Source: Hydractinia symbiolongicarpus
Taxonomy: Eukaryota; Cnidaria; Hydrozoa; Anthoathecata; Hydractiniidae
NCBI RefSeq assembly: GCF_029227915.1
Contig: NC_079879.1
Location: forward strand, 29,394,501-29,458,500
Direction of reading: 5' to 3'
DNA length: 64,000 nt
Below the pieces are notes generated by a model. That model made no database searches. It was not told the origin of the DNA and saw only the letters and a program-made list of their open reading frames with translations. The translations under genes and the position numbers were made by a program. This document shows positions 10,311 to 23,186 of this stretch, piece after piece (position 1 is the stretch's first letter; each line of letters starts with the position of its first letter).

Positions 10311-12491
10311 GGCCGAGTCCAGGATTTAAGGGAAATCGCAGGTTTTCGTTTGCCGGCGATTAAACTTCTTTTATTCAGCGTCTCATCAAAAATGAAAACA
10401 TTTTTGAAAACTACAAGTCTCATGCGTTTTAGTGGTGAAAAAATAATTTAAAAATTCGTTCGGGAAATGAGTTTACTCACTGGGTTCTTTCCTTGTATAC
10501 TTTTGACTATACGGGCCGAGTCCGGGATTTACGGGAAATCGCGGGTTTTCGTTTGCAGGCGATTAAACTTCTTTTATTCAGCGTCTCATCAAAAATGAAA
10601 CCATTTTTAAAAACTACAAGTCTCATGGGCTTTAGTGGTGAAATAATAATTTAAAAAATCGTTTGGGAAATGAGTTTACTCCCTGGGTACTTTCTTTGTA
10701 TACTTTTGACTATACGGGCCGAGTCCGGGATTTACGGGAAATCGCAGGTTTTCGTTTGCCGGCGATTAAACTTCTTTCATTAAGCGTCTCATCAAAAATA
10801 AAAACATTTTTGAAAACTACAAGTCTCATGTTTACTCCCTGGGTACTTTCTTTGTATACTTTTGACTATACGGGCCGAGTCCGGGATTTACGGGAAATCG
10901 CAGGTTTTCGTTTGCCGGCGAATAAACTTCTTTTATTCAGCGTCTCATCAAAAATAAAAACATTTTTGAAAACTACAAGTCCATGCGTTTTAGTGGTGAA
11001 AAAATAATTTAAAAAATCGTTCGGGAAATGAGTTTACTCCCTGGGTACTTTCTTTGTATACTTTTGACTATGGGGGCCAAGCCCGGGATTTACGGGAAAT
11101 CGCGGGTTTCGTTTGCCGGCGATTAAACTTCTTTCATTAAGCGTCTCATCAAAAATGAAAACATTTTTGAAAACTACAAGTCTCATGCGTTTTAGTGGTG
11201 AAAAAATAATTTAAAAAATCGTTCGGGAAATGAGTTTACTCCCAGGGTACTTTCTTTGTATACTTTTGACTATACGGGCCGAGTCCGGGATTTACGGGAA
11301 ATTGCGGATTTTCGTTTGCCGGCGATTAAACTTCTTTTATTCAGCGTCTCATCAAAAATGAAACCATTTTTAAAAACTACAAGTCTCATGGGCTTTAGTG
11401 GTGAAATAATAATTTAAAAAATCGTTTGGGAAATGAGTTTACTCCCTGGGTACTTTCTTTGTATACTTTTGACTATACGGGCCGAGTCCGGGATTTACGG
11501 GAAATCGCATGTTTTCGTTTGCCGGCGATTAAACTTCTTTCATTAAGCGTCTCATCAAAAATAAAAACATTTTTGAAAACTACAAGTCTCATGCGTTTTA
11601 GTGGTGAAAAAAAAATTTAAAAAATCGTTCGGGAAATGAGTTTACTCCCTGGGTACTTTCTTTGTATACTTTTGACTATACGGGCTGAGTCCGGGATTTA
11701 CGGGAAATCGCGGATTTTCGTTTGCCGGCGATTAAACTTCTTTTATTCAGCGTCCCATCAAATATGAAAACATTTTTAAAAACTACAAGTCTCATGCGTT
11801 TAGTGGTAAAAAGTAATATAAAAAATCGTTCGGGAAATGAGTTTACTCCCTGGGTACTTTCTTTGTATACTTTTGACTATACGGGCCGAGTCCGGGGTTT
11901 ACGGGAAATGGCGGGATTTCGTTTGCCGGCGATTAAACTTCTTTTATTCAGCGTCTCATCAAAAATGAAAACATTTTTGAAAACTACAAGTCTCATGCGT
12001 TTTAGTGGTGAAAAAATAATTTAAAAAATCGTTCGGGAAATGAGTTTACTCCCTGGGTACTTTCTTTGTATACTTTTGACTATACGGGCCGAGTCCGGGA
12101 TTTACGGGAAATCGCAGGTTTTCGTTTGCCGGCGAATAAACTTCTTTTATTCAGCGTCTCATCAAAAATAAAAACATTTTTGAAAACTACAAGTCCATGC
12201 GTTTTAGTGGTGAAAAAATAATTTAAAAAATCGTTCGGGAAATGAGTTTACTCCCTGGGTACTTTCTTTGTATACTTTTGACTATGGGGGCCAAGCCCGG
12301 GATTTACGGGAAATCGCGGGTTTTCGTTTGCCGGCGATTAAACTTCTTTCATTAAGCGTCTCATCAAAAATGAAAACATTTTTGAAAACTACAAGTCTCA
12401 TGCGTTTTAGTGGTGAAAAAATAATTTAAAAAATCGTTCGGGAAATGAGTTTACTCCCAGGGTACTTTCTTTGTATACTTTTGACTATACG
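10311..12491 (+). repeat. Linker with duplicated CTATGGGGGCC cluster and one internally deleted monomer
   Basis: Monomers include TCCAGGATTTAAGG, TTTGCAGGCG, B, D-like and C types. The B plus CTATGGGGGCC pair occurs at about 10.87-11.28 kb and again at about 12.08-12.49 kb. A 156-bp monomer lies at 10717-10872. No non-satellite sequence is seen. Confidence 0.75.
10717..10872 (+). repeat. Internally deleted monomer, 156 bp
   Basis: AAGTCTCATG is joined directly to TTTACTCCCTGG, so 47 bp of tail and end (CGTTTTAG through GAAATGAG) are missing. ATG occurs at both edges of the lost piece, suggesting a short-homology deletion. The deletion happens to place two monomer translations in one frame and produces a spurious 114-codon ORF at 10663-11007. 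Confidence 0.9.
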
Positions 12492-13503
12492 GGCCGAGTC
12501 CGGGATTTACGGGAAATTGCGGATTTTCGTTTGCCGGCGATTAAACTTCTTTTATTCAGCGTCCCATCAAATATGAAAACATTTTTGAAAACTACAAGTC
12601 TCATGCGTTTAGTGGTAAAAAAATAATGTAAAAAATCGTTCGGGAAATGAGTTTACTCCCTGGGTACTTTCTTTGTATACTTTTGACTATACGGGCCGAG
12701 TCCGGGGTTTACGGGAAATGGCGGGATTTCGTTTGCCGGCGAATAAACTTCTTTTATTCAGCGTATCATCAAAAATGAAAACATTTTTGAAAACTACAAG
12801 TCTCATGCGTTTTAGTGGTGAAAAAATAATTTAAAAAATCGTTGGGGAAATGAGTTTACTCCCTGGGTACTTTCTTTGTATACTTTTGACTATACGGGCC
12901 GAGTCCGGGGTTTACGGGAAATGGCGGGATTTCGTTTGCCGGCGATTAAACTTCTTTTATTCAGCGTATCATCAAAAATGAAAACATTTTTGAAAACTAC
13001 AAGTCTCATGCGTTTTAGTGGTGAAAAAATAATTTAAAAAATCGTTCGGGAAATGCGTTTACTCCCTGGGTACTTTCTTTGTATACTTTTGACTATACGG
13101 GCCGAGTCCGGGATTTACGGGAAATCGCAGGTTTTCCTTTGGCGGCGATTAAACTTCTTTTATTCAGCGTCTCATCAAAAATAAAAACATTTTTGAAAAC
13201 TACGAGTCTATGCGTTTTAGTGGTGAAAAAATAATTTAAAAAATCTTTCTGGAAATGAGTTTACTCACAGGGTACTTTCTTTTTATACATTCGACTATAC
13301 GGGCCAAGCCCGGGATTTACGGGAAATCGCGGGTTTTCGTTTGCCGGCGATTAAACCTCTTTCATTAAGTGTCTCATCAAAAATGAAAACATTTTTGAAA
13401 ACTACAAGTCTCATGCGTTTTAGTGGTGAAAAAAAAATTTAAAAAATCGTTCGGGAAATGAGTTTACACCCTGGGTACTTTCTTTGTAACTTTTGACTAT
13501 ACG
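12492..13503 (+). repeat. Alpha HOR copy 5 (5 monomers, 1,012 bp)
   Basis: C-A-A-B'-D, with the GTTGGGG junction at about 12841. B' has TTTTCCTTTGGCGG and ACTACGAGTCTATGCG. A partial relative (A-B'-D) follows at about 15.7-16.3 kb inside the gamma region. Confidence 0.85.
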
Positions 13504-14315
13504 GGCCGAGTCCAGGATTTAAGGGAAATCGCAGGTTTTCGTTTGCCGGCGATTAAACTTCTTTTATTCAGCGTCTCATCAAAAATGAAAACATTTTTGA
13601 AAACTACAAGTCTCATGCGTTTTAGTGGTGAAAAAATAATTTAAAAATTCGTTCGGGAAATGAGTTTACTCACTGGGTTCTTTCCTTGTATACTTTTGAC
13701 TATACGGGCCGAGTCCGGGACTTACGGGAAATCGCGGGTTTTCGTTTGCAGGCGATTAAACTTCTTTTATTCAGCGTCTCATCAAAAATGAAACCATTTT
13801 TAAAAACTACAAGTCTCATGGGCTTTAGTGGTGAAATAATAATTTAAAAAATCGTTTGGGAAATGAGTTTACTCCCTGGATACTTTCTTTGTATACTTTT
13901 GACTATACGGGCCGAGTCCGGGATTTACGGGAAATCGCAGGTTTTCGTTTGCCGGCGATTAAACTTCTTTCATTAAGCGTCTCATCAAAAATAAAAACAT
14001 TTTTGAAAACTACAAGTCTCATGCGTTTTAGTGGTGAAAAAAGAATTTAAAAAATCGTTCGGGAAATGAGTTTACTCCCTGGGTACTTTCTTTGTATACT
14101 TTTGACTATACGGGCCGAGTCCGGGGTTTACGGGAAATGGCGGGACTTCGTTTGCCGGCGATTAAACTTCTTTTATTCAGCGTCTCATCAAAAATAAAAA
14201 CATTTTTGAAAACTACAAGTCTCATGCGTTTTAGTGGTGAAAAAATAATTTAAAAAATCGTTTGGGAAATGAGTTTACTCCCTGGGTACTTTCTTTGTAT
14301 ACTTTTGACTATACG
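13504..14315 (+). repeat. Leader to gamma copy 1 (CTGGATAC marker)
   Basis: The series is TCCAGGATTTAAGG, GACTTACGGG with TTTGCAGGCG, then the CCTGGATACTTTC junction and an A-type monomer with GGGACTTCG. The CTGGATAC marker recurs at about 13877, 16718, 19558 and 20979. In the later copies there are two monomers (C2 plus A) where this copy has one. Confidence 0.75.
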
Positions 14316-15737
14316 GGCCAAGCCCGGGATTTACGGGAAATCGCGGGTTTTCGTTTGCCGGCGATTACACTTCTTTTATTCAGCGTCTCATCAAAAATGA
14401 AAACATTTTTAAAAACTACAAGTCTTATGCGTTTTAGTGGTGAAAAAATAATTTAAAAAATTTTTCTGGAATTGAGTTTACTCACAGGGTACTTTCTTTG
14501 TATACATTCGACTATACGGGCCAAGCCCGGGATTTACGAGAAATTGCAGGTTTTCGTTTGCCGGCGATTAAACTTCTTTCATTAAGTGTCTCATCAAAAA
14601 TGAAAACATTTTTGAAAACTACAAGTCTCATGCGTTTTAGTGGTGAAAAGATAATTTAAAAAATAGTTTTGGAAATGGGTTTACTCACAGGGTACTTTCT
14701 TTGTATACTTTTGACTATGCGGGCCGAGTCCGGGGTTTACGGGAAATGGCGGGTTTTCGTTTGCCGGCGAATAAACTTCTTTTATTCAGCGTCTCATCAA
14801 AAATGAAAACATTTTTGAAAACTACAAGTCTCAAGCGTTTTAGTGGTGGAAAGATAATTTAAAAAATCGTTTTGGAAATGAGTTTACTCACAGGGTACTT
14901 TCTTTGTATACATTCGACTATACGGGCCTAGCCCGGGATTTACGGGAAATCGCGGGTTTTTGTTTGCCGCCGATTAAACCACTTTCATTAAGCGTCTCAT
15001 CAAAAATGAAAACATTTCTAAAAACTACAAGTCTCATGCGTTTTAGTGGTGAAAAAATAACTTAAAAATTCGTTCGGAAAATAAGTTTACTCACTGGGTA
15101 CTTTCCATGTATACTTTTGAGTATACGGGCCGAGTCCGGGATTTACGGGAAATCGCGGGTTTTCGTTTGCCGGTGATTAAACTTCTTTTATTCAGCGTCT
15201 CATCAAAAATGAAAACATTTTTAAAAACTACAAGTCTCATGGGCTTTAGTGGTGAAATAATAATTTAAAAAATCGTTTGGGAAATGAGTTTACTCCCTGG
15301 GTACTTTCTGTGTATACTTTTAACTATACGGGCCGAGTCCGGGATTTACGGGAAATCGCAGGTTTTCGTTTGCCGGCGATTAAACTCTTTTTTTTAATCA
15401 ACGTCTCATCAAAAATGAAAACACTTTTGAAAACTACAAGTCTCATGCGTTTTAGTGGTGAAAAAATAATTTAAAAAATCGTTGGGGAAATGACTTTACA
15501 CCCTGGTTACTTTCTTTGTAACTTTTGACTATACGGGCCGGGACCAGGAATTAAGGGAAATCGCAGGTTTTCGTTTGCCGGCGATTAAACTTCTTTTATT
15601 CAGCGTCTCATCAAAAATGAAAACATTTTTGAAAACTACAAGTCTCATGCATTTTAGTGGTGAAAAAATAATTTAAAAAATCGTTGGGAAATGAGTTTAC
15701 TCCCTTGGTACTTTCTTTGTATACTTTTGACTATACG
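14316..15737 (+). repeat. Gamma HOR copy 1 (7 monomers, ~1,422 bp)
   Basis: The order is D with GATTACAC; a TTCTGGAATTGAG junction and D with TACGAGAAATTGCAGG; A' with TCTCAAGCG; CCTAGCCC with TTTGCCGCCG; GAGTATAC junction and a CCGGTGATT monomer; TGTGTATAC monomer with a long T run; and GGGACCAGGAATTAAGG with TGCATTTTAG. The same seven occur at 17358, 21619 and 36181, with a truncated copy at 34153. Confidence 0.85.
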
Positions 15738-16069
15738 GGCCGAGTCCGGGGTTTACGGGAAATGGCGGGATTTCGTTTGCCGGCGATGAAACTTCTTTTA
15801 TTCAGCGTATCATCAAAAATGAAAACATTTTTGAAAACTACAAGTCTCATGCGTTTTAGTGGTGAAAAAATAATTTAAAAAATCGTTCGGGAAATGCGTT
15901 TACTCCCTGGGTACTTTCTTTGTATACTTTTGACTATACGGGCCGAGTCCGGGATTTACGGGAAATCGCAGGTTTTCCTTTGGCGGCGATTAAACTTCTT
16001 TTATTCAGCGTCTCATCAAAAATAAAAACCTTTTTGAAAACTACGAGTCCATGCGTTTTAGTGGTGAAA
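15738..16069 (+). repeat. Partial alpha series (A, B')
   Basis: An A monomer with GCGATGAAAC and CAGCGTATC and a B' monomer with AAAACCTTTTTG and ACTACGAGTCC resemble the inside of an alpha unit. They end at the left edge of the 2.86-kb duplicated segment. Confidence 0.7.
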
Positions 16070-18925
16070 AAATAATTTAAAAAATCTTTCTGGAAATGAG
16101 TTTACTCACAGGGTACTTTCTTTTTATACATTCGACTATACGGGCCAAGCCCGGGATTTACGGGAAATCGCGGGTTTTCGTTTGCCGGCGATTAAACCTC
16201 TTTCATTAAGTGTCTCATCAAAAATGAAAACATTTTTAAAAACTACAAGTCTCATGCGTTTTAGTGGTGAAAAAAAAATTTAAGAAATCGTTCGGGAAAT
16301 GAGTTTACACCCTGGGTACTTTCTTTGTAACTTTTGACTATACGGGCCGAGTCCAGGATTTAAGGGAAATCGCAGGTTTTCGTTTGCCGGCGATTAAACT
16401 TCTTTTATTCAGCGTCTCATCAAAAATGAAAACATTTTTGAAAACTACAAGTCTCATGCGTTTTAGTGGTGAAAAAATAATTTAAAAATTCGTTCGGGAA
16501 ATGAGTTTACTCACTGGGTTCTTTCCTTGTATACTTTTGACTATACGGGCCGAGTCCGGGACTTACGGGAAATCGCGGGTTTTCGTTTGCAGGCGATTAA
16601 ACTTCTTTTATTCAGCGTCTCATCAAAAATGAAACCATTTTTAAAAACTACAAGTCTCATGGGCTTTAGTGGTGAAATAATAATTTAAAAAATCGTTTGG
16701 GAAATGAGTTTACTCCCTGGATACTTTCTTTGTATACTTTTGACTATACGGGCCGAGTCCGGGATTTACGGGAAATCGCAGGTTTTCGTTTGCCGGCGAT
16801 TAAACTTCTTTCATTAAGCGTCTCATCAAAAATAAAAACATTTTTGAAAACTACAAGTCTCATGCGTTTTAGTGGTGAAAAAAGAATTTAAAAAATCGTT
16901 CGGGAAATGAGTTTACTCCCTGGGTACTTTCTTTGTATACTTTTGACTATACGGGCCGAGTCCGGGATTTACGGGAAATCGCGGATTTTCGTTTGCCGGC
17001 GATTAAACTTCTTTTATTCAGCGTCCCATCAAATATGAAAACATTTTTGAAAACTACAAGTCTCATGCGTTTAGTGGTAAAAAGTAATATAAAAAATCGT
17101 TCGGGAAATGAGTTTACTCCCTGGGTACTTTCTTTGTATACTTTTGACTATACGGGCCGAGTCCGGGGTTTACGGGAAATGGCGGGATTTCGTTTGCCGG
17201 CGATTAAACTTCTTTTATTCAGCGTCTCATCAAAAATGAAAACATTTTTGAAAACTACAAGTCTCATGCGTTTTAGTGGTGAAAAAATAATTTAAAAAAT
17301 CGTTTGGGAAATGAGTTTACTCCCTGGGTACTTTCTTTGTATACTTTTGACTATACGGGCCAAGCCCGGGATTTACGGGAAATCGCGGTTTTTCGTTTGC
17401 CGGCGATTACACTTCTTTTATTCAGCGTCTCATCAAAAATGAAAACATTTTTAAAAACTACAAGTCTTATGCGTTTTAGTGGTGAAAAAATAATTTAAAA
17501 AATCTTTCTGGAATTGAGTTTACTCACAGGGTACTTTCTTTGTATACATTCGACTATACGGGCCAAGCCCGGGATTTACGAGAAATTGCAGGTTTTCGTT
17601 TGCCGGCGATTAAACTTCTTTCATTAAGTGTCTCATCAAAAATGAAAACATTTTTGAAAACTACAAGTCTCATGCGTTTTAGTGGTGAAAAGATAATTTA
17701 AAAAATAGTTTTGGAAATGGGTTTACTCACAGGGTACTTTCTTTGTATACTTTTGACTATGCGGGCCGAGTCCGGGGTTTACGGGAAATGGCGGGTTTTC
17801 GTTTGCCGGCGAATAAACTTCTTTTATTCAGCGTCTCATCAAAAATGAAAACATTTTTGAAAACTACAAGTCTCAAGCGTTTTAGTGGTGAAAAGATAAT
17901 TTAAAAAATCGTTTTGAAAATGAGTTTACTCACAGGGTACTTTCTTTGTATACATTCGACTATACGGGCCTAGCCCGGGATTTACGGGAAATCGCGGGTT
18001 TTTGTTTGCCGCCGATTAAACCACTTTCATTAAGCGTCTCATCAAGAATGAAAACATTTCTAAAAACTACAAGTCTCATGCGTTTTAGTGGTGAAAAAAT
18101 AACTTAAAAATTCGTTCGGAAAATAAGTTTACTCACTGGGTACTTTCCATGTATACTTTTGAGTATACGGGCCGAGTCCGGGATTTACGGGAAATCGCGG
18201 GTTTTCGTTTGCCGGTGATTAAACTTCTTTTATTCAGCGTCTCATCAAAAATGAAAACATTTTTAAAAACTACAAGTCTCATGGGCTTTAATGGTGAAAT
18301 AATAATTTAAAAAATCGTTTGGGAAATGAGTTTACTCCCTGGGTACTTTCTGTGTATACTTTTAACTATACGGGCCGAGTCCGGGATTTACGGGAAATCG
18401 CAGGTTTTCGTTTGCCGGCGATTAAACTCTTTTTTTTAATCAGCGTCTCATCAAAAATGAAAACACTTTTGAAAACTACAAGTCTCATGCGTTTTAGTGG
18501 TGAAAAAATAATTTAAAAAATCGTTGGGGAAATGACTTTACACCCTGGTTACTTTCTTTGTAACTTTTGACTATACGGGCCGGGACCAGGAATTAAGGGA
18601 AATCGCAGGTTTTCGTTTGCCGGCGATTAAACTTCTTTTATTCAGCGTCTCATCAAAAATGAAAACATTTTTGAAAACTACAAGTCTCATGCATTTTAGT
18701 GGTGAAAAAATAATTTAAAAAATCGTTGGGGAAATGAGTTTACTCCCTGGGTACTTTCTTTGTAAACGTTTGACTATACGGGCCAAGCCGGGATTTACGG
18801 GAAATCGCGGGTTTACGTTTGCCGGCGATTAAACTTCTTTTATTCAGCGTCTCATCAAAAATGAAAACATTTTTAAAAACTACAAGTCTCATGCGTTTTA
18901 GTGGTGAAAAAATAATTTAAAAAAT
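16070..18925 (+). repeat. 2.86-kb segment, near-identical copy at 20331-23186
   Basis: The segment (14 monomers) recurs 4,261 bp downstream with only scattered single-base differences by eye, for example CAAGAATG shared by both and TTTAATGGTG in this copy only. Edges are where B' (ACCTTTTTG, ACGAGTCC) stops matching on the left and where ATCTTTCTGG versus ATCGTTCTGG splits on the right. It contains gamma copy 2. Confidence 0.85.
17358..18780 (+). repeat. Gamma HOR copy 2 (7 monomers, 1,423 bp)
   Basis: Same seven-monomer order as copy 1, displaced by 3,042 bp, and same as copy 3, displaced by 4,261 bp. It carries the GAGTATAC perfect dyad at 18151-18168. Confidence 0.85.
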
Positions 18926-19793
18926 CTTTCTGGAAATGAGTTTACTCACAGGGTACTTTCTTTTTATACATTCGACTATACGGGCCAAGCCCGGGATTTA
19001 CGGGAAATCGCGGGTTTTCGTTTGCCGGCGAATAAACCTCTTTCATTAAGTGTCTCATCAAAAATGAAAACATTTTTGAAAACTACAAGTCTCATGCGTT
19101 TTAGTGGTGAAAAAAAAATTTAAAAAATCGCTCGGGAAATGAGTTTACACCCTGGGTACTTTCTTTGTAACTTTTGACTATACGGGCCGAGTCCAGGATT
19201 TAAGGGAAATCGCAGGTTTTCGTTTGCCGGCGATTAAACTTCTTTTATTCAGCGTCTCATCAAAAATGAAAACATTTTTGAAAACTACAAGTCTCATGCG
19301 TTTTAGTGGTGAAAAAATAATTTAAAAATTCGTTCGGGAAATGAGTTTACTCACTGGGTTCTTTCCTTGTATACTTTTGACTATACGGGCCGAGTCCGGG
19401 ACTTACGGGAAATCGCGGGTTTTCGTTTGCAGGCGATTAAACTTCTTTTATTCAGCGTCTCATCAAAAATGAAACCATTTTTAAAAACTACAAGTCTCAT
19501 GGGCTTTAGTGGTGAAATAATAATTTAAAAAATCGTTTGGGAAATGAGTTTACTCCCTGGATACTTTCTTTGTATACTTTTGACTATACGGGCCGAGTCC
19601 GGGATTTACGGGAAATCGCAGGTTTTCGTTTGCCGGCGATTAAACTTCTTTCATTAAGCGTCTCATCAAAAATAAAAACATTTTTGAAAACTACAAGTCT
19701 CATGCGTTTTAGTGGTGAAAAAAGAATTTAAAAAATCGTTCGGGAAATGAGTTTACTCCCTGGGTACTTTCTTTGTATACTTTTGACTATACG
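18373..19793 (+). repeat. 1,421-bp (7-monomer) tandem unit, first copy
   Basis: Begins in the long-T-run monomer and ends just before the same monomer type at 19794, which begins the second copy. Displacement is 1,421 bp at 18925/20346 and at 19537/20958. This pair is nested in the larger 4,261-bp displacement (4,261 = 2,840 + 1,421). Confidence 0.85.
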
Positions 19794-21214
19794 GGCCGAG
19801 TCCGGGATTTACGGGAAATCGCAGGTTTTCGTTTGCCGGCGATTAAACTCTTTTTTTTAATCAGCGTCTCATCAAAAATGAAAACACTTTTGAAAACTAC
19901 AAGTCTCATGCGTTTTAGTGGTGAAAAAATAATTTAAAAAATCGTTGGGGAAATGACTTTACACCCTGGTTACTTTCTTTGTAACTTTTGACTATACGGG
20001 CCGGGACCAGGAATTAAGGGAAATCGCAGGTTTTCGTTTGCCGGCGATTAAACTTCTTTTATTCAGCGTCTCATCAAAAATGAAAACATTTTTGAAAACT
20101 ACAAGTCTCATGCATTTTAGTGGTGAAAAAATAATTTAAAAAATCGTTGGGGAAATGAGTTTACTCCCTGGGTACTTTCTTTGTAAACGTTTGACTATAC
20201 GGGCCAAGCCGGGATTTACGGGAAATCGCGGGTTTACGTTTGCCGGCGATTAAACTTCTTTTATTCAGCGTCTCATCAAAAATGAAAACATTTTTAAAAA
20301 CTACAAGTCTCATGCGTTTTAGTGGTGAAAAAATAATTTAAAAAATCTTTCTGGAAATGAGTTTACTCACAGGGTACTTTCTTTTTATACATTCGACTAT
20401 ACGGGCCAAGCCCGGGATTTACGGGAAATCGCGGGTTTTCGTTTGCCGGCGATTAAACCTCTTTCATTAAGTGTCTCATCAAAAATGAAAACATTTTTGA
20501 AAACTACAAGTCTCATGCGTTTTAGTAGTGAAAAAAAAATTTAAAAAATCGTTCGGGAAATGAGTTTACACCCTGGGTACTTTCTTTGTAACTTTTGACT
20601 ATACGGGCCGAGTCCAGGATTTAAGGGAAATCGCAGGTTTTCGTTTGCCGGCGATTAAACTTCTTTTATTCAGCGTCTCATCAAAAATGAAAACATTTTT
20701 GAAAACTACAAGTCTCATGCGTTTTAGTGGTGAAAAAATAATTTAAAAATTCGTTCGGGAAATGAGTTTACTCACTGGGTTCTTTCCTTGTATACTTTTG
20801 ACTATACGGGCCGAGTCCGGGACTTACGGGAAATCGCGGGTTTTCGTTTGCAGGCGATTAAACTTCTTTTATTCAGCGTCTCATCAAAAATGAAACCATT
20901 TTTATAAACTACAAGTCTCATGGGCTTTAGTGGTGAAATAATAATTTAAAAAATCGTTTGGGAAATGAGTTTACTCCCTGGATACTTTCTTTGTATACTT
21001 TTGACTATACGGGCCGAGTCCGGGATTTACGGGAAATCGCAGGTTTTCGTTTGCCGGCGATTAAACTTCTTTCATTAAGCGTCTCATCAAAAATAAAAAC
21101 ATTTTTGAAAACTACAAGTCTCATGCGTTTTAGTGGTGAAAAAAGAATTTAAAAAATCGTTCGGGAAATGAGTTTACTCCCTGGGTACTTTCTTTGTATA
21201 CTTTTGACTATACG
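19794..21214 (+). repeat. 1,421-bp tandem unit, second copy
   Basis: Near-identical to 18373-19793. The upstream junction reads CTTTGTATACTTTTGAC instead of CTGTGTATACTTTTAAC, marking the recombination point just before 19794. A TTTTTATAAAC variant near 20900 is private to this copy. Confidence 0.85.
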
Positions 21215-23186
21215 GGCCGAGTCCGGGATTTACGGGAAATCGCGGATTTTCGTTTGCCGGCGATTAAACTTCTTTTATTCAGCGTCCCATCAAATATGAA
21301 AACATTTTTGAAAACTACAAGTCTCATGCGTTTAGTGGTAAAAAGTAATATAAAAAATCGTTCGGGAAATGAGTTTACTCCCTGGGTACTTTCTTTGTAT
21401 ACTTTTGACTATACGGGCCGAGTCCGGGGTTTACGGGAAATGGCGGGATTTCGTTTGCCGGCGATTAAACTTCTTTTATTCAGCGTCTCATCAAAAATGA
21501 AAACATTTTTGAAAACTACAAGTCTCATGCGTTTTAGTGGTGAAAAAATAATTTAAAAAATCGTTTGGGAAATGAGTTTACTCCCTGGGTACTTTCTTTG
21601 TATACTTTTAACTATACGGGCCAAGCCCGGGATTTACGGGAAATCGCGGTTTTTCGTTTGCCGGCGATTACACTTCTTTTATTCAGCGTCTCATCAAAAA
21701 TGAAAACATTTTTAAAAACTACAAGTCTTATGCGTTTTAGTGGTGAAAAAATAATTTAAAAAATCTTTCTGGAATTGAGTTTACTCACAGGGTACTTTCT
21801 TTGTATACATTCGACTATACGGGCCAAGCCCGGGATTTACGAGAAATTGCAGGTTTTCGTTTGCCGGCGATTAAACTTCTTTCATTAAGTGTCTCATCAA
21901 AAATGAAAACATTTTTGAAAACTACAAGTCTCATGCGTTTTAGTGGTGAAAAGATAATTTAAAAAATAGTTTTGGAAATGGGTTTACTCACAGGGTACTT
22001 TCTTTGTATACTTTTGACTATGCGGGCCGAGTCCGGGGTTTACGGGAAATGGCGGGTTTTCGTTTGCCGGCGAATAAACTTCTTTTATTCAGCGTCTCAT
22101 CAAAAATGAAAACATTTTTGAAAACTACAAGTCTCAAGCGTTTTAGTGGTGAAAAGATAATTTAAAAAATCGTTTTGAAAATGAGTTTACTCACAGGGTA
22201 CTTTCTTTGTATACATTCGACTATACGGGCCTAGCCCGGGATTTACGGGAAATCGCGGGTTTTTGTTTGCCGCCGATTAAACCACTTTCATTAAGCGTCT
22301 CATCAAGAATGAAAACATTTCTAAAAACTACAAGTCTCATGCGTTTTAGTGGTGAAAAAATAACTTAAAAATTCGTTCGGAAAATAAGTTTACTCACTGG
22401 GTACTTTCCATGTATACTTTTGAGTATACGGGCCGAGTCCGGGATTTACGGGAAATCGCGGGTTTTCGTTTGCCGGTGATTAAACTTCTTTTATTCAGCG
22501 TCTCATCAAAAATGAAAACATTTTTAAAAACTACAAGTCTCATGGGCTTTAGTGGTGAAATAATAATTTAAAAAATCGTTTGGGAAATGAGTTTACTCCC
22601 TGGGTACTTTCTGTGTATACTTTTAACTATACGGGCCGAGTCCGGGATTTACGGGAAATCGCAGGTTTTCGTTTGCCGGCGATTAAACTCTTTTTTTTAA
22701 TCAGCGTCTCATCAAAAATGAAAACACTTTTGAAAACTACAAGTCTCATGCGTTTTAGTGGTGAAAAAATAATTTAAAAAATCGTTGGGGAAATGACTTT
22801 ACACCCTGGTTACTTTCTTTGTAACTTTTGACTATACGGGCCGGGACCAGGAATTAAGGGAAATCGCAGGTTTTCGTTTGCCGGCGATTAAACTTCTTTT
22901 ATTCAGCGTCTCATCAAAAATGAAAACATTTTTGAAAACTACAAGTCTCATGCATTTTAGTGGTGAAAAAATAATTTAAAAAATCGTTGGGGAAATGAGT
23001 TTACTCCCTGGGTACTTTCTTTGTAAACGTTTGACTATACGGGCCAAGCCGGGATTTACGGGAAATCGCGGGTTTACGTTTGCCGGCGATTAAACTTCTT
23101 TTATTCAGCGTCTCATCAAAAATGAAAACATTTTTAAAAACTACAAGTCTCATGCGTTTTAGTGGTGAAAAAATAATTTAAAAAAT
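20331..23186 (+). repeat. 2.86-kb segment, second copy
   Basis: Downstream partner of 16070-18925. It includes gamma copy 3 and the third GAGTATAC dyad at 22412-22429. Confidence 0.85.
21619..23041 (+). repeat. Gamma HOR copy 3 (7 monomers, 1,423 bp)
   Basis: The monomer series is the same as in 17358-18780. A private change gives TTTTAACTATACGGGCCAAGC at the entry junction. Confidence 0.85.

Noticed and set aside
10663-11007. 114-codon ORF
   Set aside because: Created by the 47-bp deletion in the 156-bp monomer that joins two repeat frames.
14262-14456. A 64-codon frame (GNEFTPWVLSLYTFDYTGR...) that nearly fills the monomer and recurs dozens of times on the + strand
   Set aside because: It is the satellite read in one frame. 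It starts at TTG and is called only where the monomer has GTTTGGG instead of GTTCGGG. It ends at the AATTTAA stop in each monomer, and neighbouring monomers fall in different frames because 203 is not divisible by 3. Single-base indels and stops are common, which is not a pattern of protein conservation.
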